In this document: piece by piece, positions 37,206 to 46,084 of the stretch
Layout of the letters: each line of letters begins with the position of its first letter
Position numbering within the stretch: position 1 is the stretch's first letter
Assembly (NCBI RefSeq): GCF_001625325.1
Contig: NZ_JRQQ01000005.1
Coordinates: 289,532 to 353,531 of the forward strand
Direction of reading: 5' to 3'
Length of the DNA stretch: 64,000 nucleotides
DNA from: Croceicoccus estronivorus
GTDB lineage: Bacteria; Pseudomonadota; Alphaproteobacteria; Sphingomonadales; Sphingomonadaceae
Program-made: the position numbers and the translations under genes
Notes under the pieces: model-generated
The model's database searches: none
Told to the model about the DNA's origin: nothing
What the model saw: only the letters and a program-made list of their open reading frames with translations

Positions 37206-38609
37206 ATGAAGCACTGCCTCCACCCCACGGTCCTGCGCGAATACGACATTCGCGGCATTATTGGCGAGACATTGGGCCCCGACGATGCACGGGCCATCGG
37301 GCGTGGTTTTGCAACACTGCTGAGGCAGGCTGGCGGGCGCAAGGTCGCGGTCGGTTATGACGGGCGGGTAAGCTCGCCCATGCTGGAACATGCGCTGGTC
37401 GAAGGGTTGACCGCCAGCGGGTGCGATGTTGTCCGGGTCGGTCTGGGCCCTACGCCGATGCTCTATTACGCCGAAGCGTCGGCCGAAGATGTCGACGGCG
37501 GCATCCAGATCACCGGCAGCCATAATCCGGCCAATTACAACGGGTTCAAGATGGTGTTCCAGGGGCGGCCATTTTTTGGCCCCGATATCGTCGAACTCGG
37601 CCGGATCGCGGAAGCGGGGGATTGGCTAGACGGGACCGGTGCGGTGGAAACGCGCCCGGTAATGGACGCCTATATCGAACGCCTGCTGCATGGTTTGGAT
37701 GGCATTCCGGAGGGGCCTCTTGCGGCGCTGCGGATCGGATGGGATGCGGGCAACGGTGCGGCGGGGCCTGCGCTGGAGCAGCTCGCAGCGCGCCTGCCGG
37801 GGGAACATCACCTGCTGTTCACGGAAGTGGACGGAACCTTTCCCCATCATCATCCCGATCCGACCGTCGAACACAATCTTGAGGATCTGAGACGCCTGGT
37901 CGCTGACAAAGGCCTGGATTTCGGGATCGCTTTCGACGGGGACGGAGACCGGATCGGAGCGATTGATGGCCAGGGGCGGGTGATCTGGGGGGATCAGTTG
38001 CTGATGATCTATGCCGAGGATCTGCTGGCCATGGTTCCCGGTTCGACCATTATTGCCGATGTGAAGGCGAGCAGGGCATTGTTCGATCATGTGGCCGCGC
38101 ATGGTGGCACCCCGCTGATGTGGAAGACGGGCCATAGCCTCATCAAGTCGAAGATGCAGGAAACCGGGGCCCCCCTTGCTGGCGAAATGAGCGGCCATGT
38201 GTTCTTCAAGCATGGCTATTACGGATACGACGATGCGCTCTATGCCGGGGTGCGGCTGATTGCGGCTGCGGTTCGGCTGGGCCGGTCGGTGACCGAACTG
38301 CGCGGGGCGATGCCGGCGATGGTCAACACGCCGGAATTGCGGTTTCAGGTGGACGAAACGCGCAAGTTCGCGGTGATCGACGAAGTGAAGGCCCGGCTTG
38401 CCGGGAGCTCTGCCGAAATCGACGCGACAGACGGTGTGCGTGTGACCACGAATGACGGCTGGTGGCTGCTGCGGGCTTCCAATACGCAGGACGTTCTTGT
38501 GGCCCGCGCGGAAAGCGACAGTGCCGCCGGGCTGGACCGGCTGCTGGCGGAGATCGACCGGCAACTGGCGGTGTCGGGGCTGGAACGGGGACCGGACGCG
38601 GGCCATTGA
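37206..38609 (+). CDS. Phosphomannomutase/phosphoglucomutase (AlgC type)
   Basis: A 467-residue alpha-D-phosphohexomutase making mannose-1-P and/or glucose-1-P for polysaccharide and LPS precursors. The phosphoserine loop ITGSHNPANYNGFK is near residues 101-114, the Mg-binding DGDGDR loop near 242-247, a sugar-specificity loop GEMSGHVFF near 327-335 and a phosphate-binding region in RASNTQ near 425. ATG 37206 has TAGGTG upstream; a GTG at 37200 is also in frame. Substrate preference (Man or Glc) cannot be settled by motif. Confidence 0.92.
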   Translation: MKHCLHPTVLREYDIRGIIGETLGPDDARAIGRGFATLLRQAGGRKVAVGYDGRVSSPMLEHALVEGLTASGCDVVRVGLGPTPMLYYAEASAEDVDGGIQITGSHNPANYNGFKMVFQGRPFFGPDIVELGRIAEAGDWLDGTGAVETRPVMDAYIERLLHGLDGIPEGPLAALRIGWDAGNGAAGPALEQLAARLPGEHHLLFTEVDGTFPHHHPDPTVEHNLEDLRRLVADKGLDFGIAFDGDGDRIGAIDGQGRVIWGDQLLMIYAEDLLAMVPGSTIIADVKASRALFDHVAAHGGTPLMWKTGHSLIKSKMQETGAPLAGEMSGHVFFKHGYYGYDDALYAGVRLIAAAVRLGRSVTELRGAMPAMVNTPELRFQVDETRKFAVIDEVKARLAGSSAEIDATDGVRVTTNDGWWLLRASNTQDVLVARAESDSAAGLDRLLAEIDRQLAVSGLERGPDAGH

Positions 38610-38681
38610 CGCGACCCGGTGCGAGGAACATCGGCTGCACACAGGCGTAGTATTCGAGGAACGAATACAGGGGCCTGATGG

Positions 38682-39359
38682 ATGCTTCTCGACCGCGAGA
38701 CGACGAAAAAGGCGGAAACGGAACTCAAGGCGGCGATCAACGCGGCCGATTTTCCCTGCGTAGGCGCAAAGTCGGCTTTGGGCAGCGGAAGGCTGGAAAT
38801 TCTCGTTTGCCATAACCTTGCCAGTGGCTGGGACGATGTTCGAATCCATCGGGCGCTATTGGAATGGGCTGGAGCTTATCGACAGGACCCTGAAGGTCTG
38901 CGCAGTCTCGCCGTGGTGTTCGAAGGGCCCGACAATTTGTCCGAGCGTGCGTTTGAACGCCATATGTGGGACCGTATCCAGTCCTTTGCGGATAAGGATT
39001 CCTGGCTGGGCCAGCCTTATGACGAGCGTGTGAGTGCCGATCCCGCCGATCCCCACTTCAGCCTGAGCTTTGGTGGCGAGGCGTTCTTCGTGGTCGGCCT
39101 GCATCCCATGGCCTCCCGCCCCGCACGGCGGTTCCCCCGTCCGACGCTGGTATTCAACCTGCATGACCAGTTCGAACGATTGAGAGAGGAAGGTCGCTAC
39201 GAACGGATGCGGGAACGGATACTCGAACGCGACCGGGCACTGGCCGGGGATGTGAATCCGATGCTGGCGCGCCATGGCGAAGCCAGCGAAGCGCGGCAGT
39301 ACAGTGGACGAAAGGTCGATGCCCAATGGCGCTGCCCCTTTCATGATTCGCGAGCATGA
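38682..39359 (+). CDS. YqcI/YcgG-family protein (GntA/DcsA-like heme N-oxygenase family)
   Basis: A 225-residue full-length member of the YqcI/YcgG family. The N-terminal FPCVGAKSAL motif is near residues 24-33, the core VGLHPMASRPARRFPRP and LVFNLHDQFERLR segments near 138-167, and the C-terminal QYSGRKVDAQWRCPF near 206-220. Characterised relatives are heme-dependent N-hydroxylases: GntA of guanitoxin synthesis and DcsA, which hydroxylates L-arginine for D-cycloserine. The function here is inferred as oxidation of a guanidine-like nitrogen. It overlaps the DUF1989 gene by ATGA. Confidence 0.82.
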   Translation: MLLDRETTKKAETELKAAINAADFPCVGAKSALGSGRLEILVCHNLASGWDDVRIHRALLEWAGAYRQDPEGLRSLAVVFEGPDNLSERAFERHMWDRIQSFADKDSWLGQPYDERVSADPADPHFSLSFGGEAFFVVGLHPMASRPARRFPRPTLVFNLHDQFERLREEGRYERMRERILERDRALAGDVNPMLARHGEASEARQYSGRKVDAQWRCPFHDSRA

Positions 39360-39970
39360 GGCCAGTCGAAATCCCGCCACGCAGCGGAACTGCCTTTACC
39401 TTGCGTACCGGCGAAGTCCTGACGGTCATTGATCCGCAGGGTGGCCAGGTGAGCGATTGTCTGGCCTTCAATGCGTTCGATCCGCGCGAGGTACTCTCCA
39501 ACGGCCGGACATTCGATTATGAGGAAACCGTCGCGCTGACAGCGGGGAACCGCATATGGTCCAATCGTTCAAACCCGATGCTGGAGATCGAGGAGGATAC
39601 GGCGGGGCAGCACGATTTCCTCCTGACGCCGTGCAGCGAAGACACCTTTCGTCATTTCTATCCTGACAAACCGGTTCACCGCGGATGTTTTGGCAATCTG
39701 GCCGAAGCGCTTGCGCCATTCGGTATCGATCCAGACCGTATCCCGGTCGCTTTCAACCTGTTCATGAATGTCCCGGTCGATAGGCAAAGCGGGAAGCTTC
39801 GCGTCTTGCCGCCCCAGACCAGACCGGGCGATTTTATTCGCCTGCGGGCGCAAATGGATCTCGTCATCGGGCTGACGGCCTGTTCGGCATACGATTCCTG
39901 CGGCGGCACGTTCAAGCCGATCCATTACACCGTCGATCGGGGACAGCGAGAGGTGCCTTCGCTCGCCTGA
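39356..39970 (+). CDS. DUF1989 (urea carboxylase-associated) family protein
   Basis: A 204-residue protein of the DUF1989 family. Signature segments are DPQGGQVSDCLAFNAFD near residues 26-42, LLTPCSEDTFRHFY near 82-95, VAFNLFMNVP near 130-139 and LTACSAYDSCGG near 170-181. Some family members, CgdA and CgdB, are carboxyguanidine deiminases. The conserved cysteines fit a metal site. It is coupled by ATGA to the YqcI/YcgG gene, which makes a joint role on a guanidine-type compound plausible. The substrate is unknown and no urea carboxylase is nearby. Confidence 0.85.
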   Translation: MRPVEIPPRSGTAFTLRTGEVLTVIDPQGGQVSDCLAFNAFDPREVLSNGRTFDYEETVALTAGNRIWSNRSNPMLEIEEDTAGQHDFLLTPCSEDTFRHFYPDKPVHRGCFGNLAEALAPFGIDPDRIPVAFNLFMNVPVDRQSGKLRVLPPQTRPGDFIRLRAQMDLVIGLTACSAYDSCGGTFKPIHYTVDRGQREVPSLA

Positions 39971-39983
39971 TCGCGCTGGCGGA

Positions 39984-41264
39984 TCAGAAACGCCAGCCCA
40001 GCAGGAGGCAGGTGGCCACCACTGTGGCGGCGACAGCGATCAGAGGCAGGGCGCCCAGCTTGCCCAGCCGCCAGCCGGCAAGGCCCACCGCCACCGCACC
40101 CTTGAACAGGGTGTTGAGCGTGACCGGTACGGCCAGCACCAGCGCGGCAGTGCGCGCAGTCAACGTCGCGTCCGGCAGATTACCCATGGTGATGATGGCG
40201 GAATCGACATCGACAGTGCCGGAAATCGCCAGAACGGCTGCCAGCCCGCGATCGCCATAGTGGGCCAGAACCCAGTGGGCCGCGACTGTCAGGGCCATGA
40301 CCATCCCGGTCAGCAGCAGGGCCGGTGCAAGATCGAAGGGATTTTTTACAGTCACTTCGGCAGGCCCCTGCTGGCGGCCCCAACCTGCCCGCTGGAGGAA
40401 CCACAGGGCGAGCAGAAGACTGACAACGGCTGCTGGTGCGACAATCAGCGCAAAGGGCGCGAGTGCGAAATTGGCCAGCAGGCCCACCAGCAGGACGACG
40501 CGCAGGAACATGAAGAAGGACGCTGTGCAGATGGCGGAAGCGAGCAGCATGGGCGCGCCCGATCCATCGCGCATCCGGGTGGCAAGCCCGGCTGTCACGG
40601 CGGTGGACGAAACCATGGAGCCCGCTGCGGCAGTGGCCAGCACGCCCCGCGTCGCCCCGAGATATTTGGTCGCGAAGTAGCCGACGAACGAAAAGCCCGA
40701 AACCATCACGACCACGGTCCACAACTGACGCGGGTTCCAGGCATGATAGGGGCCATAACCCTTATCCGGCAGCAGCGGCAGGATTACCATCGCAATCAGC
40801 GCGAACCGCGCGATTGACAGAACTTCCTGTTCGCTCAGCCGGCTGACCCACCCATGCAATTGCGTGCGCATGGACAGCAGCAGGACCATGATGACCGCGA
40901 TGATCGTGCCCAGCAGCCATTCACCTGTGCCGGTCAGGAAACCGCAGGCGAGGGTTAGCAGGCCAACCATGGTGCCCGTACCGCTGACATGGTCGCGCCC
41001 GGTGTGGCTGGCTCTCGCATAGCCGATCAGCACCAGCAGGGCCGCCGCCGCCAGCAGGACGGTCGCCGGGCCTTGCGCATGGACATAGAGGACTCCGGCG
41101 ATGCCGCCCGCCAGCCCCATCAGGGCGAAAGTGCGAATGCCGGCGAAGCGTGTGCCTTCCGGTCTTTCGCGCAGGGTCCAGCCGCGCTGCACTCCGACCA
41201 GGAGACCAAGCGCAAGGCCCAGTGCGACCCCTACGACATGGTCGAGATTGAGATTGCCGAACAT
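39984..41264 (-). CDS. DUF4010/MgtC-family membrane protein
   Basis: A 426-residue integral membrane protein with a MgtC-like N-terminal domain (LGLALGLLVGVQRGW near residues 15-29, GIRTFALMGLAGG near 42-54) and a C-terminal DUF4010 domain with about eight more helices. ISGTVDVDSAIITMGNL near 367-383 is a family signature. The combined architecture is poorly characterised; transport of magnesium or other ions has been suggested for relatives only. ATG 41264 is chosen for its CAGGAG site. It converges on the DUF1989 gene, with 13 bases between stops. Confidence 0.85.
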   Translation of the reverse strand: MFGNLNLDHVVGVALGLALGLLVGVQRGWTLRERPEGTRFAGIRTFALMGLAGGIAGVLYVHAQGPATVLLAAAALLVLIGYARASHTGRDHVSGTGTMVGLLTLACGFLTGTGEWLLGTIIAVIMVLLLSMRTQLHGWVSRLSEQEVLSIARFALIAMVILPLLPDKGYGPYHAWNPRQLWTVVVMVSGFSFVGYFATKYLGATRGVLATAAAGSMVSSTAVTAGLATRMRDGSGAPMLLASAICTASFFMFLRVVLLVGLLANFALAPFALIVAPAAVVSLLLALWFLQRAGWGRQQGPAEVTVKNPFDLAPALLLTGMVMALTVAAHWVLAHYGDRGLAAVLAISGTVDVDSAIITMGNLPDATLTARTAALVLAVPVTLNTLFKGAVAVGLAGWRLGKLGALPLIAVAATVVATCLLLGWRF

Positions 41265-41405
41265 GACGCTCCTGCCGTCGGAAGATATCCCGCTCCCTGC
41301 CTCTACCATGCTGCCTTGGGCAAGTACGGATTGCATCGGCTATGGCCTTGAATGGATGCGGCCGGTCCGCCAAAGAATCCCGATCATCGAATGAGGGACT
41401 GTCTT

Positions 41406-42173
41406 ATGCGTGGCTTTTCGGTTCTGGCGATTCCGGCGCTTGCTTTCGTGCCGCTGGCGGCAGCGGCAAGCGATTCCGGCCCGGATGAACCTGCCATGGT
41501 GGCTCCGGTGCAGGAAACCGCTGCCGTGGATCCGGAGCGGCTGGCCGCCGCGCAGGTGACGGTGGACAGCATTTTTCCTGCAGGCACTTATGCCCGGATC
41601 ATGCAGAAATCGATGGATGCGATTACCGGGCCGATGGTGGATTCGCTGGGCACGATGCCGGTCCAGCAGATCGCGCTGATGGCCGGCATGCCGGAGGAAG
41701 AGGTGGCGAAGCTGGGTGAAGCGACGCTGGCCCAGGTCATGGAGATCTACGATCCGGCCTATCGTGAACGGGTGGAAGTGACCATGCGCGTCATGATGGA
41801 TAAAATGGGCGGGGTTATGGGCCGGCTTGAACCGGACATGCGGGCCGGGCTCGCTCGTGCCTATGCCAGCCGGTTTAGCGAACGGCAGCTTGCGGAACTG
41901 AACGACTTCTTCGCGACACCGACGGGTGCCCTCTATGCGGAACAATCGATGATGATTTTCCTCGATCCGCAGGTGACGGAATCGATGCAGAAGCTGATGC
42001 CGGTGTTGATGGAAGAAATGCCCGGTATTCAGGCGGCGGTGATGGATGCGACTGCGAAGCTGCCCGCGCCGCGTTCGTCATGCGATCTCGGTGAGAACGA
42101 AAGAGTGCAGCTTGCGGCCTTGCTTGGTCTGCCGGCCATGCCGCCGCAGGATTGCGAAGCGCAAGGGGACTGA
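41406..42173 (+). CDS. Secreted DUF2059 protein
   Basis: A 255-residue periplasmic protein of unknown function. The signal peptide is clear (hydrophobic core FSVLAIPALAFVPLAAAAS, about residues 4-22). The DUF2059 region near 120-195 includes ASRFSERQLAELNDFFATP and is helical and methionine-rich. The start at 41406 is chosen because it sits directly at the signal peptide. The C-terminal segment contains two cysteines that could form a disulfide. It is divergent from the DUF4010 gene. Confidence 0.82.
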   Translation: MRGFSVLAIPALAFVPLAAAASDSGPDEPAMVAPVQETAAVDPERLAAAQVTVDSIFPAGTYARIMQKSMDAITGPMVDSLGTMPVQQIALMAGMPEEEVAKLGEATLAQVMEIYDPAYRERVEVTMRVMMDKMGGVMGRLEPDMRAGLARAYASRFSERQLAELNDFFATPTGALYAEQSMMIFLDPQVTESMQKLMPVLMEEMPGIQAAVMDATAKLPAPRSSCDLGENERVQLAALLGLPAMPPQDCEAQGD

Positions 42174-42355
42174 TTGCGCTAGGTCTGGCGTGACGGCCGC
42201 CGCCGCTCCGTGCAACGGCATAGGCGACGCTTCCCTACGGCACGGTTTTGTGCTCCATTCGTTCTCATGCAGGCAAGCCGAATCCCCCTGATTGCGATAG
42301 CATGGCGGGCATTCTATCCTGCGTGCGGGTGTGGTGGGATTTGGCATCCAGAACA

Positions 42356-42373
42356 GTGTCACTTGTGTCACTT
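42356..42373 (+). repeat. Two tandem 9-bp repeats upstream of the helicase gene
   Basis: GTGTCACTT occurs twice in direct tandem at 42356-42364 and 42365-42373, 27 bases before the helicase start. It could be an operator or a small slippage product. No matching protein site is known to me. Confidence 0.35.
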
Positions 42374-42400
42374 TTACTTCCGTAATGGGATTGCCGGGGC

Positions 42401-44875
42401 TTGAGGGATAACCTGCCTCCTGAGATTTCGAGCTGGTTCGCAGGGCGTAGCTGGCGGGTGCGGAGCCATCAGTTGGCGATGTATGCCGCCGCCGAGGAAG
42501 GCCGTCACGCTTTGCTCGTTGCGGACACCGGTGCGGGCAAGACGCTCGCCGGGTTCCTGCCCACGCTGGCCGATTTCTGCCCGTCACAGCTCGGTGGGGC
42601 TTCACCGCCGGACGGACTGCACACCCTGTATGTGTCGCCGCTGAAGGCGCTGGCTCATGATGTGCAGCGTAATCTGCTGACGCCGGTGGACGAGATGGGG
42701 CTTCCGCTGCGGATTGAAACCAGAAGCGGAGATACCCCGGCAGAGCGCAAGAAGCGCCAGCGCAGCCGCCCGCCCCATGTGTTGCTGACTACGCCGGAAA
42801 GCCTGTCGCTGCTGTTGAGCTATCCTGAAAGCGCGGCGCTGTTTTCCACTCTCCGGCGGGTCGTAGTGGATGAGGTGCATGCTTTCGCGACCGGAAAAAG
42901 GGGTGATCTGCTGGCGCTGTGTCTGGCGCGCCTGCAAACTTTCGCGCCTGCGATGCAAAGAGTGGCGCTGTCCGCAACGCTCGCCGATCCGGGGGGCTTT
43001 CGAAACTGGCTGGCGCCGGGGGGCGATGCCGCATCCGTTTCGCTGATCGAAGGGGAAAAGGGCGCGGAGCCGTCGCTCGAAATTCTCTTGCCGCAAGGCG
43101 AAAGTGTTCCCTGGGGCGGCCATGCCGGGCGTTGGGCGATCCCACAACTGATCGAGGAAATCCGGCGCAACCGCACGACGCTGGTCTTTACCAATACGCG
43201 CTTTCTCGCGGAATATATCTTTCAGCTCCTGTGGGATGTGAATGACGATAACCTGCCAATCGGTATCCATCACGGTTCTCTGGCGGTGGAGGCGAGGCGC
43301 AAGGTCGAAGGGGCGATGGCGCGCGGGGAATTGCGGGCACTGGTCTGCACGGCCAGCCTCGATCTCGGGGTCGATTGGGGCGACGTCGATTGCGTGGTGC
43401 AGATGGGGGCGCCGAAGGGTTCGTCGCGCCTGCTGCAGAGGATCGGACGTTCAAACCACCGGCTGGACAAGCCGAGCCGCGCCATTCTCGTGCCCGGAAA
43501 TCGTTTTGAATTCCTGGAGGCACTGGCAGCCAAGGAGGCGGTGGAAGAGGGGCAGCGGGATGGCGAGGCATTCCGTGCCGGCGGGCTGGACGTGCTGGCC
43601 CAGCATGTCATGGCCTGCGCATGTGCTGGCCCGTTCGACGAGATTGCGCTCCTGACGGAAATACGATCGGCCTGGGCCTATCGCTGGGTCGATGAGGCGG
43701 TCTGGCGCCGGGTACTCCACTTCGTTGCCACGGGCGGCTACGCGCTCGAATCGTATGACCGCTTCAAGCGGATCGTGCGTGACAGGCAGGGAACATGGCG
43801 GCTGACACATCCGGATCATGCCGCGCGGCACCGGATGAACGCGGGAATCATTGTCGATTCGGAAATGTTGCAAGTGCGCTTCCGCAATGGCCGGGCCCTG
43901 GGCAAAGTCGAAGAACGCTTCGCTGCAGGGTTGTCGCCCGGTGACACTTTCTTCTTCGCCGGAATGAGCCTGGAGGTCGAACAGCTAAGGGATATGGAGG
44001 TCGTCGTTCGTGCGGCCCGGCGTTCGGCCATGATTCCTTCTTACGGTGGCCAACGCCTGCCATTGACCACGCATCTGGCCGAGCGGGTCAGGGGGTTGCT
44101 GGTCGACCGGGCCGGCTGGGCGCGCTTTCCCGATGATGTGCGGGAATGGCTGGAGATGCAGGACTGGCGCAGCAAGATGCCCGGTCCGGGGACTTTGCTG
44201 GTCGAAAGCTTCCCGCATCAGCGCAAGCATTACACGGTCTATTATACGTTCGAGGGCTGGAACGCGAATCAGTCTCTGGGCATGCTCATTACCCGGCGTA
44301 TGGAAGATCGGGGTTTGTCACCGGGCGGCTTCGTTGCCAACGACTATGCTTTGGCGGTCTGGGGGCTGCGGCCGGTAGCCGATCCCGCGGCGCTGCTATC
44401 GCCCGATATCCTGACTCATGAATTTGTCGAATGGGTACAGGATTCCTACCTCCTGCGGCGCGCCTTTCGGGAAGTCGCAGTGATTGGCGGGCTGGTTGAG
44501 CGGCAACATCCAGGCAAACGAAAGAGCGGGCGGCAGGTCACTTTTTCGACCGACCTGATCTACGACGTATTGCGCAAGCACGAACCCGGTCATGTCCTGA
44601 TCGAGGCGGCCTGGGCGGATGCGCGGGCGCGCATGACCGATGTTGGACGTCTGGCTGATGTTCTGGAACGAGCGGCGGGGCAACTCGTCCATATCCAACT
44701 TGATCGGGTGAGCCCGTTGGCAGTGCCGGTCATGGTGATGATCGGACGAGAGTCGGTCCCGCAAGGTTCGGTCGACGAGGACTTGCTGCTTGAAGCGGAA
44801 TCCCTCGCTGCCACGGCAATGCGGCTGGAGCGGGGCGAAGAACCGGAAGCCGACAATGAAGATGGGGGAGGCTGA
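42401..44875 (+). CDS. Ligase-associated DEXH-box helicase (Lhr-like)
   Basis: An 824-residue superfamily 2 helicase of the group found with ATP-dependent DNA ligases in a DNA damage response cassette. Motif I ADTGAGKT lies near residues 44-51, DEVH in VVVDEVHAFATGKRG near 154-168, SAT in RVALSATLAD near 187-196, motif VI QRIGRSNHRLDK near 345-356, and a long C-terminal Lhr-type region follows. The TTG start at 42401 is poorly defined. The usual partners (ligase, exonuclease, PdeM phosphoesterase) are not in the window, so it stands alone here. Confidence 0.88.
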   Translation: MRDNLPPEISSWFAGRSWRVRSHQLAMYAAAEEGRHALLVADTGAGKTLAGFLPTLADFCPSQLGGASPPDGLHTLYVSPLKALAHDVQRNLLTPVDEMGLPLRIETRSGDTPAERKKRQRSRPPHVLLTTPESLSLLLSYPESAALFSTLRRVVVDEVHAFATGKRGDLLALCLARLQTFAPAMQRVALSATLADPGGFRNWLAPGGDAASVSLIEGEKGAEPSLEILLPQGESVPWGGHAGRWAIPQLIEEIRRNRTTLVFTNTRFLAEYIFQLLWDVNDDNLPIGIHHGSLAVEARRKVEGAMARGELRALVCTASLDLGVDWGDVDCVVQMGAPKGSSRLLQRIGRSNHRLDKPSRAILVPGNRFEFLEALAAKEAVEEGQRDGEAFRAGGLDVLAQHVMACACAGPFDEIALLTEIRSAWAYRWVDEAVWRRVLHFVATGGYALESYDRFKRIVRDRQGTWRLTHPDHAARHRMNAGIIVDSEMLQVRFRNGRALGKVEERFAAGLSPGDTFFFAGMSLEVEQLRDMEVVVRAARRSAMIPSYGGQRLPLTTHLAERVRGLLVDRAGWARFPDDVREWLEMQDWRSKMPGPGTLLVESFPHQRKHYTVYYTFEGWNANQSLGMLITRRMEDRGLSPGGFVANDYALAVWGLRPVADPAALLSPDILTHEFVEWVQDSYLLRRAFREVAVIGGLVERQHPGKRKSGRQVTFSTDLIYDVLRKHEPGHVLIEAAWADARARMTDVGRLADVLERAAGQLVHIQLDRVSPLAVPVMVMIGRESVPQGSVDEDLLLEAESLAATAMRLERGEEPEADNEDGGG

Positions 44876-44895
44876 AACCTCGCCTGTCGAAGACG

Positions 44896-44926
44896 AAAAA
44901 AGAGGGGCGAATCGCTTCGCCCCTCT
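44896..44926. terminator. Bidirectional terminator between the helicase and the exbD gene
   Basis: A perfect 11-bp stem AGAGGGGCGAA (44901-44911) and TTCGCCCCTCT (44916-44926) with a TCGC loop. On the minus strand it leads into six Ts (44896-44901), serving the TonB operon; it may also stop the helicase transcript. Confidence 0.92.
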
Positions 44927-44975
44927 TCAATCTGGTTTACCAGCCTGGCCGGTGCCGGAAGTCGATCCTGCCGGA

Positions 44976-45419
44976 TCAGGCTCCGGGCTGCTTGGCGAAA
45001 GTGGCGTACCGTTCGTTGCCGACAAAGCCGAACTTGGTGACGCCCGAGCCTTTGATGATATTCAGCACGCGAGCCGAAAGATCATAGCTGGCGTTCGGTT
45101 CCGGTTCGAACTGCAATTCGGGTTCCACCTCATAGCTGAGGCTTTCCTTGAGCAGCGTAACCAGCTGACCGTTGGTGATCACGTCACCGTTCCACAGAAC
45201 CTTGTTGTCCACCGTCAGCGTGACCTTGTTCTTGATCGGCTCGACTGTGACGTCCGGTGGGGTCGGCTGCGGCGAAGGCAGATCGATGTTCACTGCGTGG
45301 GTCGCGACCGGGATGGTGATGATGAACATGATGAGGAGCACGAGCATGACGTCGATCAACGGCGTCGTGTTCATCTCCATCATCGGCTCGCCATTGTCGT
45401 TACCGCCTGACATTGCCAT
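44976..45419 (-). CDS. exbD: ExbD-family energy-transducing protein (second copy)
   Basis: A 147-residue inner-membrane protein of the TonB motor. It has a single N-terminal membrane helix carrying the proton-path aspartate in NTTPLIDVMLVLLIMFII (near residues 17-34), then a periplasmic domain with NKVTLTVDN near 74. It is the last gene of the tonB operon, 35 bases after the other exbD. It resembles family members closely and differs from its neighbour mainly in lacking a long periplasmic insertion. Confidence 0.93.
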   Translation of the reverse strand: MAMSGGNDNGEPMMEMNTTPLIDVMLVLLIMFIITIPVATHAVNIDLPSPQPTPPDVTVEPIKNKVTLTVDNKVLWNGDVITNGQLVTLLKESLSYEVEPELQFEPEPNASYDLSARVLNIIKGSGVTKFGFVGNERYATFAKQPGA

Positions 45420-45454
45420 GGGGAATTACTCCTGAAACTCTCGCGACGCGGCCG

Positions 45455-45988
45455 TCAACCGTTCGGGTCGACCGGGTTCGAGATGAAGCCGACAGTGGGA
45501 TAGCCCGCTGCCTGCACGTTGTAGATCGCACCGGCAATGCAGCGCCACGGCGCATTCACGTCGCCGCGAATGTGGACCTGCGGGATGGTTTCGGGATTGG
45601 CCATGATGGCGTCAATCCCACCTTCACGCTGCACGATCGCATCGAGACGCTTGAAGGCCTGGTCGTAGAGTTCCTCGGAACTGACCGGCGTGATGTTGTT
45701 GAAATAGACGCGGCACTGCCCGTTGCGCGAAGCACCTTCGTATCCCGGATCACCCGCGCTGCGTCCCTGCGTATCAGTGGTCGAAACCGTAAGAAGGAGG
45801 TTTTCGACCTTGTCCTGCGATTCAGCGGAGACGAGGATCGGGATGTGCAGTTTCTCGATGGTCTGGATCGCCACCGGGACCGCGATGAGGAAGATGATCA
45901 GGAGCACCAGCATCACGTCCACGAGTGGCGTGGTATTGATGTCCGACATCGGGGCATCTTCGCCGCCGCTGCCCATCGAAATGGCCAT
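45455..45988 (-). CDS. exbD: ExbD-family protein with an extended periplasmic region
   Basis: A 177-residue ExbD. The membrane helix with INTTPLVDVMLVLLIIFLIA (near residues 17-36) holds the conserved aspartate. The periplasmic part is longer than in the copy at 44976, with an extra segment containing GRSAGDPGYEGASRNGQCRV near 74-93 before the usual HIRGDVNAPW end. ExbD pairs with ExbB to form the proton channel that energises TonB. Two ExbD copies together occur in xanthomonads and sphingomonads. Confidence 0.9.
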   Translation of the reverse strand: MAISMGSGGEDAPMSDINTTPLVDVMLVLLIIFLIAVPVAIQTIEKLHIPILVSAESQDKVENLLLTVSTTDTQGRSAGDPGYEGASRNGQCRVYFNNITPVSSEELYDQAFKRLDAIVQREGGIDAIMANPETIPQVHIRGDVNAPWRCIAGAIYNVQAAGYPTVGFISNPVDPNG

Positions 45989-46084
45989 GGTCGTAATCCT
46001 ATCCTAAAACTTCGTGTCGTTCGGGGGGGAGAGAGCCTGCATGCCGGTCTCTCCCCGGTCCGATGCGTAAACTGACCTTGGGCC

